Shown: positions 63,520 through 64,000 of the stretch, one piece after another
Numbering within the stretch: position 1 is the first letter of the stretch
How the letters are laid out: every line of letters begins with the position of its first letter
NCBI GenBank assembly: GCA_963809245.1
Contig: CAWEIU010000013.1
Location: 1-64,000, forward strand
Length of the DNA stretch: 64,000 bases
Reading direction: 5' to 3'
DNA from: Roseiarcus sp963809245
GTDB lineage: Bacteria > Pseudomonadota > Alphaproteobacteria > Rhizobiales > Beijerinckiaceae
Notes under the pieces: generated by a model
Databases searched by the model: none
The model's input: only the letters and a program-made list of their open reading frames with translations
Told to the model about the DNA's origin: nothing
Program-made: the position numbers and the translations under genes

Positions 63520-64000
63520 CAGCGTTTCGAAGGGCGACCGCGTCAAAGCACCCGCCGACGTGCAGCCCATGATAGCCGGTCATATTGATTAGGAACCGCC
63601 GAGGGCCAATGGTCGCCAGCGTGGCGTCTTCTTTCGGGTACCCGATATCGGCCCTATCCATCCCGATCCCGTAGGCGAGCATATCCGCCGCCTGCAAGGG
63701 GATCACTTGGCGCGGCGAGCCAAAGGCAATCGGCCGCAAGAACCCTTCCCATTGCGGATGATGTTTGTAAGCGGAATACACTTCCATCATTAGTGGGTTA
63801 TGTTCTGACTGGTCCGCGAACATCGGGGCGACTCCGCCCGAATAACCATTGCGCTTGGATAGACCAATCAATTGCTGCACGACGTGATCGAAACACAAAT
63901 CCAACGGACTCGGGTAGCGGCGCAAGAACGCCGCGTCGGTCACGACCGAGGCCCAGTCCTCGTCAATTACTGCTGACCAAACCGGCTGAACTGAATGCTT
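63500..64000 (-). CDS. DUF3800 domain protein, partial (N-terminus beyond the window)
   Basis: The frame is open from the stop at 63500 to the window end, so at least 166 residues are present and the start lies outside. The C-terminal half of DUF3800 is recognised by MFADQSEHNPLMMEVY and IPLQAADMLAYGIGMDRAD. DUF3800 has an RNase H-like fold with an early acidic DES motif, which would lie outside. Frequent in phage-defence and mobile islands; function unproven. Confidence 0.7.
   Translation of the reverse strand, partial: KHSVQPVWSAVIDEDWASVVTDAAFLRRYPSPLDLCFDHVVQQLIGLSKRNGYSGGVAPMFADQSEHNPLMMEVYSAYKHHPQWEGFLRPIAFGSPRQVIPLQAADMLAYGIGMDRADIGYPKEDATLATIGPRRFLINMTGYHGLHVGGCFDAVALRNAVRDFRT

Overview
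The window is high-GC chromosomal DNA from an alphaproteobacterium, most likely of the Rhizobiales/Hyphomicrobiales. The evidence is a complete cyclic beta-1,2-glucan synthase of the NdvB type, a TIGR02300 (FYDLN-acid) zinc-ribbon protein, a class II EPSP synthase, split glycyl-tRNA synthetase genes, a YejABEF transporter, an electron-transfer-flavoprotein dehydrogenase and many proteins of rhizobial or methylotroph type. The genus cannot be fixed from the sequence alone.

Layout. Bases 1-8.8 kb hold ndvB. Bases 8.7-10.0 kb hold two decayed genes (a small conserved protein and a transglutaminase-like protein) and a glycine-zipper lipoprotein. Bases 10.2-14.2 kb are an accessory island ending beside a tRNA-Ala(GGC) gene: an IS630-family element with its transposase split at an A7 run, two shattered phage-type genes, a broken TIR-domain gene and a small zinc-ribbon protein. 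Bases 14.3-29.4 kb are core genes: TIGR02300, aroA, polyprenyl diphosphate synthase, DUF2007, trmN6-like, glyQ, glyS, a YbjQ-like protein, pnp, rpsO, a DUF3775 protein, a cupin, a FAD oxidoreductase, an SDR enzyme and rph. Bases 29.5-40.4 kb hold a B12-binding radical SAM enzyme, nudC, yejA-yejB-yejE-yejF, deoB and a HIT protein. Bases 40.5-53.4 kb hold an exported isochorismatase-like protein, an ArsR plus double-AHSA1 pair, an EI24/CysZ-like protein, a class A beta-lactamase, a hydrolase-GT39-GT2/GtrA set, ispE, a TPR protein, ETF-QO and a family 4 uracil-DNA glycosylase. Bases 53.5-60.1 kb hold a secreted beta-propeller, an internally deleted PQQ-type sugar dehydrogenase, a two-component system and an asparagine synthetase homologue. 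Bases 60-64 kb form a second accessory region: a tandemly duplicated TPR gene, a frameshifted unknown gene, an IS1595-type transposase followed by three small genes, and a DUF3800 gene running off the end.

Two patterns cross the whole window. First, many genes are split by what looks like one inserted or missing base (pnp, nudC, yejA, the EI24 gene, the IS630 transposase, the 61 kb gene, the TIR gene). This is more than expected for core genes such as pnp and points to indel errors in the assembly, real decay, or both. Second, dispersed palindromic repeats of at least three families sit in intergenic gaps (16.3, 19.5, 22.0, 34.4, 35.8, 40.4 and 53.4 kb), two of them inside the yej transporter operon.

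The candidates that best deserve follow-up are the TIR-domain gene in the decaying tRNA-adjacent island, the B12/radical SAM enzyme, the propeller and truncated dehydrogenase pair, the isochorismatase homologue lacking its cysteine, the beta-lactamase lacking KTG, and the 60-64 kb island. I found no CRISPR array, no rRNA and no complete, clearly new defence or biosynthetic system.
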